This document shows positions 8,930-17,919 of a stretch of DNA of 64,000 nucleotides, one piece after another. The translations under genes were made by a program, and so were the position numbers. This DNA is from Sulfitobacter sabulilitoris. Its GTDB lineage: Bacteria; Pseudomonadota; Alphaproteobacteria; Rhodobacterales; Rhodobacteraceae. Location of the stretch: assembly GCF_005887615.1 (NCBI RefSeq), contig NZ_VANS01000002.1, positions 248,001 to 312,000 of the forward strand. The letters run 5' to 3'. Numbering within the stretch: the first letter of the stretch is position 1; every line of letters starts with the position of its first letter. The notes under the pieces were generated by a model. It worked only from the letters and a program-made list of their open reading frames with translations, ran no database searches and was not told where the DNA came from.

Positions 8930-9744
8930 GCGGCGCGCGCGGCGGCCTGTTCGTCGCGCTGAATCCGCAGGCTGTTGCGCTTTGAGACCAAAGAGGCGCT
9001 GATCACGCCCACCGCCACGATCGCGATCATGATCGTCGACAGCGCGTTGATCTCGGGCGAGACGCCCAACCGCACGGCCGAGAAGATCTTGATCGGCAGC
9101 GTCGTGGCCGACGGCCCCGCCGTAAAGGACGCGATCACCAGATCGTCAAGCGACAGGGTGAAGGCCAGCAGCCACCCCGAGATTACCGCAGGTGCAATGA
9201 TCGGCAGGGTGACGAGGCGAAAGGCGTCAAAGCTCGAACATCCCAGATCAAGCGCGGCTTCTTCCAATGATTGATCAAAGGTCATCAGCCGCGACGACAC
9301 CACGACCGAAACATAGCACATCGAAAAAGTCGTATGCGCCAGCACGATCGTCAGAACCCCCCGGTCGAGACCGATGCCGATGAACAGCAGCAGCAGCGAC
9401 AGGCCGGTAATCACCTCCGGCATCACCAGCGGCGCATAAATCATGCCGGAAAAGAGCGTCCGGCCCCAGAATCGCCCGCTGCGGACAAGAACATAGGCGG
9501 CCATCGTGCCCAGCAGCGTCGCGATGGTCGACGACATCACCGCAACCTGCAACGTGACCCAAGCCGCGTCCAGAAACGCCTCGTTCTGCAATAGCTCGGC
9601 GTACCATTTGGTCGAGAAGCCCGCCCAGACGGTGACCAGTTGCGACGCGTTGAAGCTGTAGATCACCAAAATGACCATCGGCAGATACAGGAACGCAAAG
9701 CCCAGTGTGATCGAGGTGACGTTGAACCAGCTCATCTTGGTCAT
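8926..9744 (-). CDS. potI: Putrescine ABC transporter permease PotI
   Basis: 272-residue inner-membrane permease with six hydrophobic segments, and the EAA loop (EEAALDLGCSSFDAFRLVTLPIIAPAV) that contacts the ATPase. It is the PotC/PotI-type subunit of the polyamine transporters. It overlaps potH upstream and the FAD oxidase downstream by four bases each, so translation of the whole unit is coupled. PotF next to it makes putrescine the likely substrate. Confidence 0.9.
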   Translation of the reverse strand: MTKMSWFNVTSITLGFAFLYLPMVILVIYSFNASQLVTVWAGFSTKWYAELLQNEAFLDAAWVTLQVAVMSSTIATLLGTMAAYVLVRSGRFWGRTLFSGMIYAPLVMPEVITGLSLLLLFIGIGLDRGVLTIVLAHTTFSMCYVSVVVSSRLMTFDQSLEEAALDLGCSSFDAFRLVTLPIIAPAVISGWLLAFTLSLDDLVIASFTAGPSATTLPIKIFSAVRLGVSPEINALSTIMIAIVAVGVISASLVSKRNSLRIQRDEQAAARAA

Positions 9745-10616
9745 TGATCTGCCTCCGACTGACGCTGCTGGTTGCGCTGGAACAGGATGATGGGGACGAT
9801 CAGGATCAGCAGCAGGATCACCGCGACGGCGCTTGCCACCGGCCAGTCGCGATTGTTAAAGAACTCCTCCCACAGGACCTTGCCAATCATAAGCGTTTTC
9901 GATCCACCCAGAAGCGACGGGATCACGAATTCACCCAGCGCGGGGATGAACACGAGGAAAGATCCCGCAATGATGCCATTCTTGGACAGCGGCACCGTCA
10001 CCAGCCAGAACGCCTTGAGCCGCGAGCAGCCAAGGTCTTCTGCCGCCTCGATAAGCGACGCGTCCAGTCGATCAAGCGCCGCATAGATGGGCAGGATCAT
10101 GAACGGCACGTAGGTATAGACGATGCCGATATAGACCGCCGTTGTGGTATTCAGGATCGTCAGCGGTTCGGCGATCACGCCGGTCCACAGCAGAAACTGA
10201 TTGAGAAACCCCTCACCGCTGAGAATACCCATCCAAGCATAGACACGAATGAGAAAACTGGTCCAGAACGGCAGGATCACCAGCATCATCAGCGTGGCGC
10301 GCCATTCTTCCGGCGCGCGGGCCATCGCATAGGCCACCGGATAGCCCACCATCAAGGTCAGCACGGTAGAGATCGCGGCAATGCGCAGGCTGCTCAGATA
10401 TGCTTTCCAGTAAAGATCATCCGACGCGAGGAAGGCGAAATTCTCGAAGTCGAGCCCGTCGATGAAAGCGCGCAACCCCTGGTCAAGCGTCGGCGTATAG
10501 GGCGGAATCGCAAGATCGGTATCCGAGAGCGAGATTTTCAGCACGATGAGGAAGGGCACCAGAAACAGCGCCAGCAGCCAGAGGTAAGGCAGCGCTATGA
10601 GGGCCGCGCGCTTCAT
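9741..10616 (-). CDS. potH: Putrescine ABC transporter permease PotH
   Basis: 291-residue PotB/PotH-type permease with a hydrophobic N-terminal segment (ALIALPYLWLLALFLVPFLIVL) and an EAA loop containing EAAEDLGCSRLKAFWLVTVPLSKNGI. The start at 10616 gives an ATGA overlap with potG; the longer in-frame reading to 10658 would run 43 bases into potG and is rejected. Together with PotI it forms the translocation pore. Confidence 0.9.
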   Translation of the reverse strand: MKRAALIALPYLWLLALFLVPFLIVLKISLSDTDLAIPPYTPTLDQGLRAFIDGLDFENFAFLASDDLYWKAYLSSLRIAAISTVLTLMVGYPVAYAMARAPEEWRATLMMLVILPFWTSFLIRVYAWMGILSGEGFLNQFLLWTGVIAEPLTILNTTTAVYIGIVYTYVPFMILPIYAALDRLDASLIEAAEDLGCSRLKAFWLVTVPLSKNGIIAGSFLVFIPALGEFVIPSLLGGSKTLMIGKVLWEEFFNNRDWPVASAVAVILLLILIVPIILFQRNQQRQSEADQ

Positions 10617-11740
10617 CGGTCGAGCAGCACACCGGCGGTGGCGGTCCAGCTGACCCAAACCGGATCTTCCCAGGTAAAGCTGCGACGCGACACGCGGCGG
10701 GTGTTGGCGGTCTGTGCCTTGATCACCTTACCGCTTTGCAATTCAACGTGATAGGTGCTGAGATTGCCCAGATACGCGATGTCCAGCACCTTGCCCTGAA
10801 GCGCGTTGTCCGCGTCGGCGGGCCGATCCGCCGAAATCGCGATCTTTTCCGGGCGCACCGCCAGATGGCAGGTCTGCCCCTCGCTGAAATTCTTGTCGCT
10901 GGCGGCGATGTTGGGTTCGCGCCCCTCGGACCAGTGAACCTGGTAAAGGCCTTCACCTGCGGGTTTGACCGTTCCGGTCAGGATATTCACGTCGCCGATA
11001 AAATCCGCGACATAGGATGAATTGGGCGCTTCATAGATCTTTTCGGGCGTCGCCACCTGCATGATGCGCCCTTCGTCCATCACGGCCACGCGGGACGCGA
11101 CGGTCATCGCTTCTTCCTGGTCATGAGTCACGATGACGAACGTCGTCCCGGTCTTTTCCTGGATATCCACCAATTCGAACTGCGTCGCCTGCCGCAATTT
11201 CGCATCCAGCGCACCCAGCGGTTCGTCCAGCAGCAACAGCTTGGGCGCCTTGGCCAGGCTGCGCGCAAGGGCGACCCGCTGGCGCTGGCCTCCGGAAATC
11301 TGATGCGGCTTGCGTGCGGCGAATTTCTCAAGCCGCGTCAGCTTGAGCATCTCGTCCACGCGGTCGGCGATGTCATGTTTCGGCATGTCGCCCCGGCGCA
11401 GGCCGAAGGCGATATTGTCATAGACCGTCAGATGCGGAAACAGCGCATAGGACTGGAACATCATGTTCACCGCCCGCTTGTTGGGCGGTACCGGCACGAT
11501 GTTCTGGCCCGACAGTTCGATCACGCCTTCGGTCGGGTTTTCAAACCCCGCCAGCATGCGCATCATCGTCGTCTTGCCACAGCCGGACGGCCCGAGCAGG
11601 GCAAAGAATTCGCGCTCATAGATATCGAGCGTCAGATCGTCGATGGCCGTGAAATCGCCAAATCGCTTGGTCACGCCCTTGAAGCGGATCAGCGGTTTTT
11701 CCTTGGGGTCGTCCCAAGGCGCAAAAACGGTCTGGTTCAC
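10613..11740 (-). CDS. potG: Putrescine ABC transporter ATP-binding protein PotG
   Basis: 375-residue ATPase. Walker A is GPSGCGKTTM (near residue 55), the signature is ISGGQRQRVALARSLA, Walker B is KLLLLDEPLGALD, and the H-loop is VTHDQEEA. A C-terminal TOBE/OB domain (HLAVRPEKIAIS) is present, as in PotA/PotG. It follows potF after an 82-base gap carrying an intrinsic terminator, so it is likely expressed at a lower level than the binding protein. Confidence 0.93.
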   Translation of the reverse strand: MNQTVFAPWDDPKEKPLIRFKGVTKRFGDFTAIDDLTLDIYEREFFALLGPSGCGKTTMMRMLAGFENPTEGVIELSGQNIVPVPPNKRAVNMMFQSYALFPHLTVYDNIAFGLRRGDMPKHDIADRVDEMLKLTRLEKFAARKPHQISGGQRQRVALARSLAKAPKLLLLDEPLGALDAKLRQATQFELVDIQEKTGTTFVIVTHDQEEAMTVASRVAVMDEGRIMQVATPEKIYEAPNSSYVADFIGDVNILTGTVKPAGEGLYQVHWSEGREPNIAASDKNFSEGQTCHLAVRPEKIAISADRPADADNALQGKVLDIAYLGNLSTYHVELQSGKVIKAQTANTRRVSRRSFTWEDPVWVSWTATAGVLLDR

Positions 11741-11775
11741 GATAAGTCCTTACTTCGCCCCAAGACGGGAAACCG

Positions 11776-11804
11776 AAAAAAGGCGAGACCGAAGCGGTCT
11801 CGCC
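11776..11804 (-). terminator. Intrinsic terminator/attenuator between potF and potG
   Basis: Perfect 9-bp stem GGCGAGACC / GGTCTCGCC (11782-11790 and 11796-11804) with a five-base loop; on the minus strand it is followed by six T residues (11776-11781). It lies inside the potF-potGHI operon, so it should let most transcripts stop after potF and some read through. Confidence 0.88.
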
Positions 11805-11822
11805 TTTGTACCGTCGCGCAGA

Positions 11823-12905
11823 TCAGGTTCCCGATTTGATCTTGGTCCAGAGCCGGGTCACGACCCGCTGAACCTTTTGCGGATAGGGCGTGGTGGTGAA
11901 CAGGTTTTCCAGCGTCGCCTCGCTGGGATAGATTGCCGGATCGCCGATCACGTCCTCGACCAGGTATTCCTGGCTCGCCTTGTTGCCGTTGGCGTAATAG
12001 ACGTAGTTCGATGCCGCCGCCATGTTCTGCGCATCCATGATGAAGTTCAAAAAGACATGCGCGGCCTCGGGGTTGGGCGCATCCACCGGAATCGCCATCT
12101 GGTCGAACCACATCTGCGCACCCTCGTTCGGCGCGTTATAGGCAATCTCGACCCCGTTGTCGGCCTCGGCCGCGCGGTCGCGTGCCTGCAGGATGTCACC
12201 GGACCAACCCACCGCGACACAGATGTCGCCATTGGCCAGCGCGTTGATGTATTCCGAGCTGTGGAATTTCTGGATATAGGGACGGACCGGCATGAACACG
12301 CCTTCCGCCTTGGCGATCACGTCCGGATCGTGGCTGTCGGGGTCTTCGCCGATGTAATTCAGCGCGGCGGGAATCATCTCTGCCGGCGCGTCGAGGAAAT
12401 GCACGCCGCATTCCGCCAGCTTTTCCATGTTTGCCGGATCGAACACCAGGCTCCAACTGTCGATCGGGGCATCCTCGCCAAGGATCTCCTGTACCTTGCC
12501 GACGTTCACGCCAATGCCCGTGGTTCCCCACATGTAATTGATCGAATAGGCGTTTTCGGGGTCATACTGCTCCGTGCGCGATGTCACGACATCCCACATG
12601 TTGTCCATGTTGGGCAGCTTGTCGCGGTCGAGCTTTTGAAATGCGCCCGCGGTGATCTGGCGCTGCAGGAAGGTGCCCGACGGCACGACCACGTCATAGC
12701 CCGACCCACCGGCCAGCATCTTGGTCTCCAGCACTTCGTTGCTGTCAAAGACGTCATAGACAAGGTCGATGCCGGTTTCGGCCTCGAACTTCTCCAGCAG
12801 ACTTTCGTCGATATAGTCGGACCAGTTATAGACCCGCACTTCCTCGGCGGTGGCCTGGCTTGCGATCAGCACGGCAGCGGCGCTGCTCAGCATAAGGTAT
12901 TTCAT
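11823..12905 (-). CDS. potF: Putrescine-binding periplasmic protein PotF
   Basis: 360-residue binding protein with a signal peptide (MKYLMLSSAAAVLIASQATA). The mature part shows strong PotF features: YNWSDYIDESLLEKFEAETG, VFDSNEVLETKMLAG, CGVHFLDAPAEM, FHSSEYINALANGDICVA and a C-terminal WTKIKSG. The ATG at 12905 has GGGAGA upstream; the ORF extension to 12980 is not used. It delivers putrescine to PotGHI. The promoter must lie in the 163 bases shared with the divergent GntR gene. Confidence 0.93.
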   Translation of the reverse strand: MKYLMLSSAAAVLIASQATAEEVRVYNWSDYIDESLLEKFEAETGIDLVYDVFDSNEVLETKMLAGGSGYDVVVPSGTFLQRQITAGAFQKLDRDKLPNMDNMWDVVTSRTEQYDPENAYSINYMWGTTGIGVNVGKVQEILGEDAPIDSWSLVFDPANMEKLAECGVHFLDAPAEMIPAALNYIGEDPDSHDPDVIAKAEGVFMPVRPYIQKFHSSEYINALANGDICVAVGWSGDILQARDRAAEADNGVEIAYNAPNEGAQMWFDQMAIPVDAPNPEAAHVFLNFIMDAQNMAAASNYVYYANGNKASQEYLVEDVIGDPAIYPSEATLENLFTTTPYPQKVQRVVTRLWTKIKSGT

Positions 12906-12950
12906 GTGTGTCTCCCGGTAGGTGGTAGCCGGATTTTTCCGGTCTGAACG

Positions 12951-12960
12951 AATTTGATCA
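12951..12960. promoter_or_regulatory. Candidate GntR operator, copy 1 (AATTTGATCA)
   Basis: The 10-mer AATTTGATCA lies in the potF/gntR divergent promoter region, 45 bases upstream of the potF start, and continues as TTGATCAAG, an 8-bp palindrome plus flank. The identical 10-mer recurs at 13782-13791 in front of the aminotransferase gene on the other side of the regulator. Assignment to the GntR protein is inference. Confidence 0.45.
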
Positions 12961-13068
12961 AGTTTTGCCTCTTTCGGCAAGATGATTTATGGTTTCACGC
13001 ACCGGGGCCACACGCAAGGGACCGACCGCACCGGTCGCGCCAATGCCACGGAATCCAAGGGAGACGCG

Positions 13069-13773
13069 ATGCAAATGCTCAGAAATCCAGCACCGGACGA
13101 CCCGATTGAAGGCGGCAAACTTCCCGCCCATCAGTCGGTCTATGAGCAGTTGCGCACGCGGATGCTCTTTGGTGATCTGGTGCCCGGTCAGGCTGTCACC
13201 ATCCAGGGGCTCACGCAAGAAATGGGCGCCGGCATGACGCCGGTGCGCGAAGCGATCCGTCGGCTGATTTCCGATGGGGCGCTGACCATGCAGGGCAATC
13301 GTCGCGTCAGCGTTCCCGTGCTTACACCAGGCTGCATCGAACAACTTGAATTCATGCGACAAACGCTTGAGCCGCAGCTTGCGCGACTGGCCGCGAAACG
13401 TATTGACGGCGATGCGCTTGGCCTCTTGCGCGATCAGGACGACGCCCTGAACATCGCCATAGATCGCGGCGATATTCCGGGGTATCTGACCCATAACTAC
13501 CGCTTTCACACCATCCTCTACGCCAGCGCAGAAGCGCCCATTCTGGCGGCTACGGTAGACCGGCTCTGGCTGCGCTTCGGGCCGTCGCTGCGGGTGGTCT
13601 GCGGGCGGTATGGCACGCAGAACCTGCCGGACAAACACGCCGATCTGATGACCGCGCTGATCGACCGCGATCCGCAAGCCGCTGCGCTTGCCGTGGCCGA
13701 GGACGTCAGTCAGGGGATGCGACAGATTCTTGCCGCGCTGGACCCCTCCGCAGCGGCGATGCGATTCGATTGA
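13069..13773 (+). CDS. GntR-family (FCD-type) transcriptional regulator
   Basis: 234-residue regulator. The N-terminal winged helix has SVYEQLRTRMLFGDLVPGQAVTIQGLTQEMGAGMTPVREAIRRLISDGAL, which is the GntR pattern with the recognition helix at TPVREAIRRL. The C-terminal domain is all-helical like FCD ligand-binding domains (FMRQTLEPQLARLAA, then HTILYASAEAPIL). The start at 13069 follows GGGAGA. Position between potF (divergent) and the aminotransferase gene strongly suggests control of polyamine use, with putrescine or a product as effector (inferred). Confidence 0.88.
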   Translation: MQMLRNPAPDDPIEGGKLPAHQSVYEQLRTRMLFGDLVPGQAVTIQGLTQEMGAGMTPVREAIRRLISDGALTMQGNRRVSVPVLTPGCIEQLEFMRQTLEPQLARLAAKRIDGDALGLLRDQDDALNIAIDRGDIPGYLTHNYRFHTILYASAEAPILAATVDRLWLRFGPSLRVVCGRYGTQNLPDKHADLMTALIDRDPQAAALAVAEDVSQGMRQILAALDPSAAAMRFD

Positions 13774-13781
13774 CAGCGGAT

Positions 13782-13791
13782 AATTTGATCA
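13782..13791. promoter_or_regulatory. Candidate GntR operator, copy 2 (AATTTGATCA)
   Basis: Second exact copy of the 10-mer found upstream of potF. It sits eight bases after the GntR stop codon and 56 bases before the aminotransferase start, where a promoter or operator for that gene is expected. Confidence 0.45.
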
Positions 13792-13847
13792 TATCCTGAC
13801 CTGAATGGCCCAGTGCCCCGACTTTTACCGATCCTGAAAGGTATCTC

Positions 13848-15272
13848 ATGACCTCGATCACCAATCACATGCCCACGGCAGAGCTTCAGGCGCTGGACGC
13901 GGCGCACCACATGCACCCCTTCACCACGAACGACGAGCTGAGCGCCAAGGGCGCGCGCATCATCACGCGGGCCAAGGGCGTGTACCTGACCGACAGCGAG
14001 GGCAACGAGATCCTTGACGGCATGGCGGGTCTTTGGTGCGTCAACATCGGCTATGGCCGCCCCGAAATGGCCGAGGTCGCATCGCGGCAGATGATGGAAC
14101 TGCCGTTCTACAACACCTTCTTCATGACAAGCCATGTGCCCGCCATCGCGCTGGCGTCGGAGCTGGCAAAACTGGCGCCCGAAGGGTTGAACCACGTGTT
14201 CTTTGCCGGATCGGGGTCAGAGGCGAACGATACCAACCTGCGCATGGTCCGCACCTACTGGGCCGAAAAGGGCCAGCCGCAGCGGTCGCATGTGATCAGC
14301 CGCAAGAACGCCTATCACGGGTCGTCCATGGGGTCGGGATCGTTGGGCGGCATGACCTACATGCATGAACAGGGTGGCCTGCCCATCCCCGGCATCCATC
14401 ACATCAACCAGCCTGACTGGTGGGCCGAAGGCGGCGATATGACGCCCGAGGATTTCGGCCTTGCCCGCGCGCAGGAGCTTGAAGCGAAGATCCTGGAGCT
14501 GGGCGCGGACAACGTTGCCGCCTTTATCGCGGAGCCGGTGCAGGGCGCGGGCGGCGTGATCGTGGCCCCCGATACCTATTGGCCGGAAATTCAGCGCATC
14601 GTCGACAAATACGGCATCTTGCTGATCGCGGACGAGGTCATCTGCGGTTTTGGCCGCACCGGCAACTGGTTCGGCAGCACCACGGTGGGCATCCGCCCGC
14701 ATATCATGACCATCGCCAAGGGCCTCAGCTCGGGCTATCAGCCCATCGGCGGGTCAATCGTATGCGACGAGGTGGCCGAGGTCATCAACGCCTGCGAATT
14801 CAACCACGGCTACACCTATTCCGGTCACCCTGTTGCCGCCGCTGTGGCGCTTGAAAACCTGCGGATACTGCAGGAGGAAAACGTACTCGACCACGTGCGC
14901 AACGTCTCGGGCCCCGCGCTCAGGGCCGGCTTGGAAAAACTCGCCGATCATCCGCTGGTTGGCGGCGTGAACATCAAGGGGCTGATGGCGTCGCTGCCGC
15001 TGACGCCTCACAAGGCGACGCGCGCCAAGTTCGCCGGGCAGACGGGAACCGCCGGGTTCATGTGCCGCGAGCGGTGCTTTGCCAACAACCTCGTGATGCG
15101 CCACGTCGGCGACCGCATGATCATTTCACCGCCCCTGGTCATCACGCCCGAGGAAATCGACGTGTTCATGTCCCGTGCGAAAACCGCTTTGGATGAAACC
15201 TACGCCGCGCTGAAAGACGGCGATCTTCTGAAGCCCGCGGATCAGCACGACGCACCCTCCCCGCTGGGATAA
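13848..15272 (+). CDS. spuC: Class III aminotransferase, putrescine-pyruvate type (SpuC-like)
   Basis: 474-residue PLP enzyme. Visible class III features are DGMAGLWCVNIGYG, FFAGSGSEANDTNLRM, the AFIAEPVQGAGGV stretch, LLIADEVICGFGRTG and the PLP lysine in TIAKGLSSGYQPIG. These match SpuC-type enzymes, which move an amino group from putrescine to pyruvate and give 4-aminobutanal. AAAGG precedes the ATG. Context with potFGHI and the GntR regulator supports putrescine as donor; taurine or beta-alanine transaminases are related alternatives. Confidence 0.85.
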   Translation: MTSITNHMPTAELQALDAAHHMHPFTTNDELSAKGARIITRAKGVYLTDSEGNEILDGMAGLWCVNIGYGRPEMAEVASRQMMELPFYNTFFMTSHVPAIALASELAKLAPEGLNHVFFAGSGSEANDTNLRMVRTYWAEKGQPQRSHVISRKNAYHGSSMGSGSLGGMTYMHEQGGLPIPGIHHINQPDWWAEGGDMTPEDFGLARAQELEAKILELGADNVAAFIAEPVQGAGGVIVAPDTYWPEIQRIVDKYGILLIADEVICGFGRTGNWFGSTTVGIRPHIMTIAKGLSSGYQPIGGSIVCDEVAEVINACEFNHGYTYSGHPVAAAVALENLRILQEENVLDHVRNVSGPALRAGLEKLADHPLVGGVNIKGLMASLPLTPHKATRAKFAGQTGTAGFMCRERCFANNLVMRHVGDRMIISPPLVITPEEIDVFMSRAKTALDETYAALKDGDLLKPADQHDAPSPLG

Positions 15273-15302
15273 CGGGTGCCGGGGCAGGCCTCCGGGCCTG
15301 CC

Positions 15303-16460
15303 TCAGACCAGCCGCCCGCCCAGACGGTCAAGCATCGTCAGGCACTGCTGCAACTGGTCGAGGCTGACGAACTCATCCGCCTTGTGCGCCTGCGCGATCG
15401 ATCCCGGACCGCAGACGACCACATCCATCCCCATCTCCTGGAACAGGCCCGCTTCGGTGCCAAAGGGCACCACGTCCGCGCTGTTGGCCCCGGTCAGATC
15501 CGCCACAAGATCGCGCGCGGCATTTTCGGCCATCGGCTCAAGGCCCGTCACCTCGCCCAGGGTTTGCGTGGAGATGTCGGCGGCGGGATGGACCGCGCGC
15601 ATCGCGGGCAGCAATTCGGTCTCGATATAGGCGGCGAGCGTGGTCTTGACGAAATCGATGTCGATTTGCTGTACTGGGCGCATTTCCCAATCGACCTCGG
15701 CGCGGCCGGCAATCACGTTATGCGCCACACCACCGGCGATGCGCCTGATGTTCAACGTGGTATGCGCCGGGCGAAATCGGCTGCCCGATGGCGCCCGCGC
15801 GATCAATTCCGCGCGCAACGTGAGCAACCGGCCAACATAACGCACGGCATATTCCACGGCATTCACGCCCGCATCCGGGTCCGACCCGTGCCCTTCCAGA
15901 CCGCTGAACTGCGTGGTGTATTCACAACAGCCCTTGTGCCCTTCGATCACGCGCATTTCCGTCGGTTCACCGATGATGGCAATGTCGGGGCGCAGTCCGC
16001 GCGCCTTGAGTTCGGGCACCAACGCCCGTGCCCCGATGCAGCCGGTTTCCTCGTCATGGGTAAAGGCGAAATGCACCGGGCGGGTCAGCGACAGATCCGC
16101 ATAGCGCCGCGCCATCACCAGGCTGGCGGCGATGAATCCCTTCATGTCACAGGTGCCGCGCCCGAAAAGCTTGTCCCCCTCGCGGCGCAGCACGAAAGGC
16201 TCGCTGGTCCAGTCCTGATCGGCGACCGGAACGACATCGGAATGCCCCGACAGCAGTATGCCTCCCGGCCCCTCCGGCCCCAGCGTCGCGAACAGGTTGG
16301 CCTTGGTGCCGCTCTCGTCGGCAAAAACCTCGCCCCGCGCGCCCAGACCGGCCAGATATTCGGCCAGATCGCCGATCATGTCGACGTTGCTGTCAGTTGA
16401 AATCGTCGGGTAGGACACGAGACGATCCAGCAGGTCGACCGTGTCCTCCAGCGCGGTCAC
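15303..16460 (-). CDS. argE: M20 family deacylase, ArgE-like
   Basis: 385-residue zinc hydrolase. Metal and catalytic residues are visible in LSGHSDVVPV (His), GTCDMKGF (Asp), FTHDEETGC (catalytic Glu-Glu), GEPTEM and the C-terminal AHKADEF (His). This is the ArgE/DapE clan, annotated as acetylornithine deacetylase. A GTG start at 16460 gives a GTGA overlap with the upstream hydrolase gene; the longer ATG-initiated reading would run about 100 bases into that gene. Translational coupling to the EutD/DoeA-like gene suggests it removes an acyl group from that enzyme's product rather than serving arginine synthesis. Confidence 0.8.
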   Translation of the reverse strand: MTALEDTVDLLDRLVSYPTISTDSNVDMIGDLAEYLAGLGARGEVFADESGTKANLFATLGPEGPGGILLSGHSDVVPVADQDWTSEPFVLRREGDKLFGRGTCDMKGFIAASLVMARRYADLSLTRPVHFAFTHDEETGCIGARALVPELKARGLRPDIAIIGEPTEMRVIEGHKGCCEYTTQFSGLEGHGSDPDAGVNAVEYAVRYVGRLLTLRAELIARAPSGSRFRPAHTTLNIRRIAGGVAHNVIAGRAEVDWEMRPVQQIDIDFVKTTLAAYIETELLPAMRAVHPAADISTQTLGEVTGLEPMAENAARDLVADLTGANSADVVPFGTEAGLFQEMGMDVVVCGPGSIAQAHKADEFVSLDQLQQCLTMLDRLGGRLV

Positions 16461-17641
16461 GGCTTGACGAACATCTGGCGGGGACGGTTGCAGAATGTCT
16501 CTGCGGGTCCATCGGCGCGTATGCGGATGCTTTCGGTTATTTCCAACCCCCAATCCTGCATCCACAGGCCGGGCATGAAATGAAACGTCATATCGGGCTC
16601 CAGCACGCTTTCATCCTCCGCACGCAGGGAAATCGTCCGCTCGCCCCAATCGGGCGGATAGCTCAGCCCGATCGGATAGCCGCAGCGCGCCCCGCGTTCG
16701 ATGCCCGCCCTCTCCAGCGGGGCGGCCAGCGCATTTGCCACGTCGCAGGCGCGATTGCCCGCGCGCGCCTTGTCCAGCCCCGCCTCCAATCCTTCGACCA
16801 GCGCCGCCTCGGCGCGTTTCAGGAAATCCGGCGGCTCGCCCAGAAACAGCGTTCGGCACAACGGCGCATGGTAGCGGCGATAGCAGCCCGAAATTTCGAA
16901 AAACGTGGCCTCTCCGCTGGCAAAGGGCCGCCCGTCCCAGGTCAGGTGCGGTGCGGCGGCGTCCGCGCCCGACGGCAACAGCGGCACGATCGCCGGATAA
17001 TCGCCCCAGACACCTTCAACCCCGCGCAGCGCATCGCGGTAGATCTCCGCCACGATTTCGTTCTTGGGCACGCCCGGTTCCACCCGCTCCAGCAGCCCGT
17101 CGATGATCCGCTCCGAGATCTTCGCGGCATTGCGCATATAGGCCAGCTCCGGCGCGGACTTGATGCAGCGCTGCCAGTTGACCAAGGCCGTCGCATCGAC
17201 CAGCTGCACGCCGGGCAGCGACCCGGCCAGAACGATATGGGCCTTGGCGGAATAATAGTAGTTGTCGGTCTCGACTCCGATCATCCCGGTTTCTAGCCCG
17301 AGACCCTTGAGCCTGTCCGCAAGATCCTGCATCGGATGCAGATCGACCGCCTGTACATAGTGATCCGCATAGCCAAAGACACTGTTCTGTCCCATCCAGA
17401 CGGTGCGCAGGGCGCCGTTGGTGTCCTGGTTTCTGCCCCACCAGATCGGATCGTCGTCCGGCAGGACGATGACCCCCTGATGCACGTAGAAAGACCAGCC
17501 ATCGTATCCGGTCAGCCACGCCTGGTTGGACGGGTCCGTCACGAACAGCGCGTGCAGACCGCGCGCATCCATTTCCGCGCGGACCAACGACAGCCGGCGG
17601 GCGTATTCGATCGCGTCAAATGGCAAGTCAATGGCCGGCAT
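16457..17641 (-). CDS. Creatinase/M24-fold hydrolase, ectoine hydrolase (EutD/DoeA)-like
   Basis: 394-residue protein with a creatinase N-terminal domain (WLTGYDGWSFYVHQGVIV) and a pita-bread C-terminal domain. Four of the five metal ligands of M24 peptidases appear replaced: the ID.G and D.TRT aspartates (here EISG and APLCRT), the GHG histidine (here GYPIGL) and the EPG glutamate (here MPG). The final glutamate (ITESI) and the substrate-side PH histidine remain. The stretch GYPIGLSYPPDWGERT resembles EutD/DoeA, which opens the ectoine ring. Classical partners of the ectoine pathway are absent, so another cyclic amidine or amide substrate is possible. Confidence 0.65.
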   Translation of the reverse strand: MPAIDLPFDAIEYARRLSLVRAEMDARGLHALFVTDPSNQAWLTGYDGWSFYVHQGVIVLPDDDPIWWGRNQDTNGALRTVWMGQNSVFGYADHYVQAVDLHPMQDLADRLKGLGLETGMIGVETDNYYYSAKAHIVLAGSLPGVQLVDATALVNWQRCIKSAPELAYMRNAAKISERIIDGLLERVEPGVPKNEIVAEIYRDALRGVEGVWGDYPAIVPLLPSGADAAAPHLTWDGRPFASGEATFFEISGCYRRYHAPLCRTLFLGEPPDFLKRAEAALVEGLEAGLDKARAGNRACDVANALAAPLERAGIERGARCGYPIGLSYPPDWGERTISLRAEDESVLEPDMTFHFMPGLWMQDWGLEITESIRIRADGPAETFCNRPRQMFVKP

Positions 17642-17919
17642 TCCAGGGTCCGCTTCTGATCGGAAATAAAAGGAATCCTGTGCCAGCCGCGCCCTTCACA
17701 CAAGGAAATTGTTTGAGGCATGACGTGTGGCGCGACCCTCGTCTGACCAAAAAAACAGCAGGAAAATTGACTGATTATCCTGATTTATTAGGTATTTGGC
17801 CTGCATTTGACTGGATTTGGAACATCGGAGAGTTAATTGGTTGCATCAGCAACGGCGGTTCGTGTTAGCTTGCACTCAACAAGTGCGGATAACCGCCAAG
17901 TCCAACGGGGAGCCGAATT
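17642..17919. promoter_or_regulatory. Divergent promoter region of the hydrolase and transporter units
   Basis: A 278-base, comparatively AT-rich gap between divergent units. It contains a short perfect inverted repeat, GTTGC-atca-GCAAC (17840-17853), about 70 bases before the transporter start. A shared regulatory region is expected, but no regulator gene is adjacent and no clear -35/-10 pair was found. Confidence 0.4.

Noticed and set aside
11643-12947. 434-codon plus-strand open frame opposite potF
   Set aside because: Antisense to an unmistakable PotF gene and without a ribosome site or recognisable motifs.
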